DNA of 64,000 nucleotides from Pelagibacterium sediminicola. GTDB taxonomy: Bacteria > Pseudomonadota > Alphaproteobacteria > Rhizobiales > Devosiaceae. The position numbers and the translations under genes are program-made. Shown here in pieces: positions 63,855 through 64,000 of this stretch (its first letter is position 1; each line of letters starts with the position of its first letter). Location: assembly GCF_003390885.1 (NCBI RefSeq), contig NZ_QMEL01000003.1:372001-436000 (forward strand). The letters run 5' to 3'. The notes under the pieces are model-generated. The model saw only the letters and a program-made list of their open reading frames with translations, was not told where the DNA came from and did no database searches.

Positions 63855-64000
63855 ATGCACGAACGCGAACGCCATCGCGTCATTCTCTCGGCGGTGCAAT
63901 CCCGCCCCGTCGCGACCGTTCAGGAACTGGTCGAACTGACCGAGACCTCGGAAGCAACGATACGGCGCGACATCGCTGCACTCCACGTGCAAGGGCGGCT
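63855..64000 (+). CDS. DeoR-family regulator, 5' end only (runs off the right edge)
   Basis: 48 codons visible, opening MHERERHRVILSAVQSRPVA with the helix-turn-helix ending in ETSEATIRRDIAALHVQGRL. GGGGAGG ribosome site. This N-terminus is diagnostic of DeoR regulators; the divergent position next to rhaD suggests a rhamnose regulator (RhaR of rhizobia). Confidence 0.88.
   Translation, partial: MHERERHRVILSAVQSRPVATVQELVELTETSEATIRRDIAALHVQGR

Overview
The window (GC-rich, strong codon-position bias, Shine-Dalgarno starts, many 4-nt ATGA gene overlaps) looks like chromosome or large-replicon DNA of an alphaproteobacterium, most likely a Hyphomicrobiales (Rhizobiales) member. The reasons are a Rhizobium-type rhamnose pathway (RhaI plus the fused aldolase/dehydrogenase RhaD), many binding-protein-dependent sugar ABC importers, and a tripartite tricarboxylate transporter. 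The family-level assignment is inference. I saw no rRNA, tRNA, CRISPR array or intact mobile element. After start sites are refined, no gap between genes exceeds 300 bases.

Layout. 1-6384: a ShlB/FhaC-type outer-membrane transporter (cut by the left edge) and a cyclic-nucleotide-domain patatin phospholipase, both on the minus strand. Each has the same 18-bp palindrome about 95 bp before its start, next to a divergent NarL-type two-component pair. 6424-7461: a remnant of a partition-like module (ribbon-helix-helix protein plus a ParA lacking its Walker A end). 7504-14048: a TctD-type regulator, a histidine kinase fused to a periplasmic binding protein, a small protein, a bidirectional terminator and the convergent tctCBA transporter operon. 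14247-24978: an uronide module (LacI regulator, KduD, GH105 hydrolase, KduI, an unrecognised 828-residue protein and an ABC importer). 24975-33105: a sulfoquinovose Entner-Doudoroff (sulfo-ED) operon (dehydratase, aldolase, lactonase, SDR, sulfoquinovosidase, TauE/SafE exporter) with a divergent LacI regulator. 33119-34771: housekeeping-like DUF983, deaminase and UspA genes. 34856-43650: a divergent module (aldehyde dehydrogenase, creatininase-like amidohydrolase, MocA-type oxidoreductase and GntR regulator on one side; an ABC importer with an embedded RidA on the other). 43674-59206: an oxidation island made of an eight-gene operon (ABC importer, two GMC oxidoreductases, a flavoprotein, LacI) and a four-gene operon (MocA-type oxidoreductase, CoA-transferase, enoyl-CoA hydratase, aldehyde dehydrogenase). 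Matching GAACGTTC-centred palindromes lie before the first GMC gene and before the four-gene operon. 59452-60003: a YqjI-like PadR regulator. 60023-64000: L-rhamnose isomerase, RhaD and the start of a divergent DeoR regulator, with a 12-bp inverted repeat between the last two.

Taken together, this is a catabolic accessory region in which each module carries a local regulator, and most carry an importer. The most unusual points are the kinase/binding-protein fusion, the shared operator of the patatin and transporter genes, the unassigned 828-residue protein, the sulfo-ED operon without an obvious sulfolactaldehyde dehydrogenase, and the oxidation island whose substrate cannot be read from known pathways.
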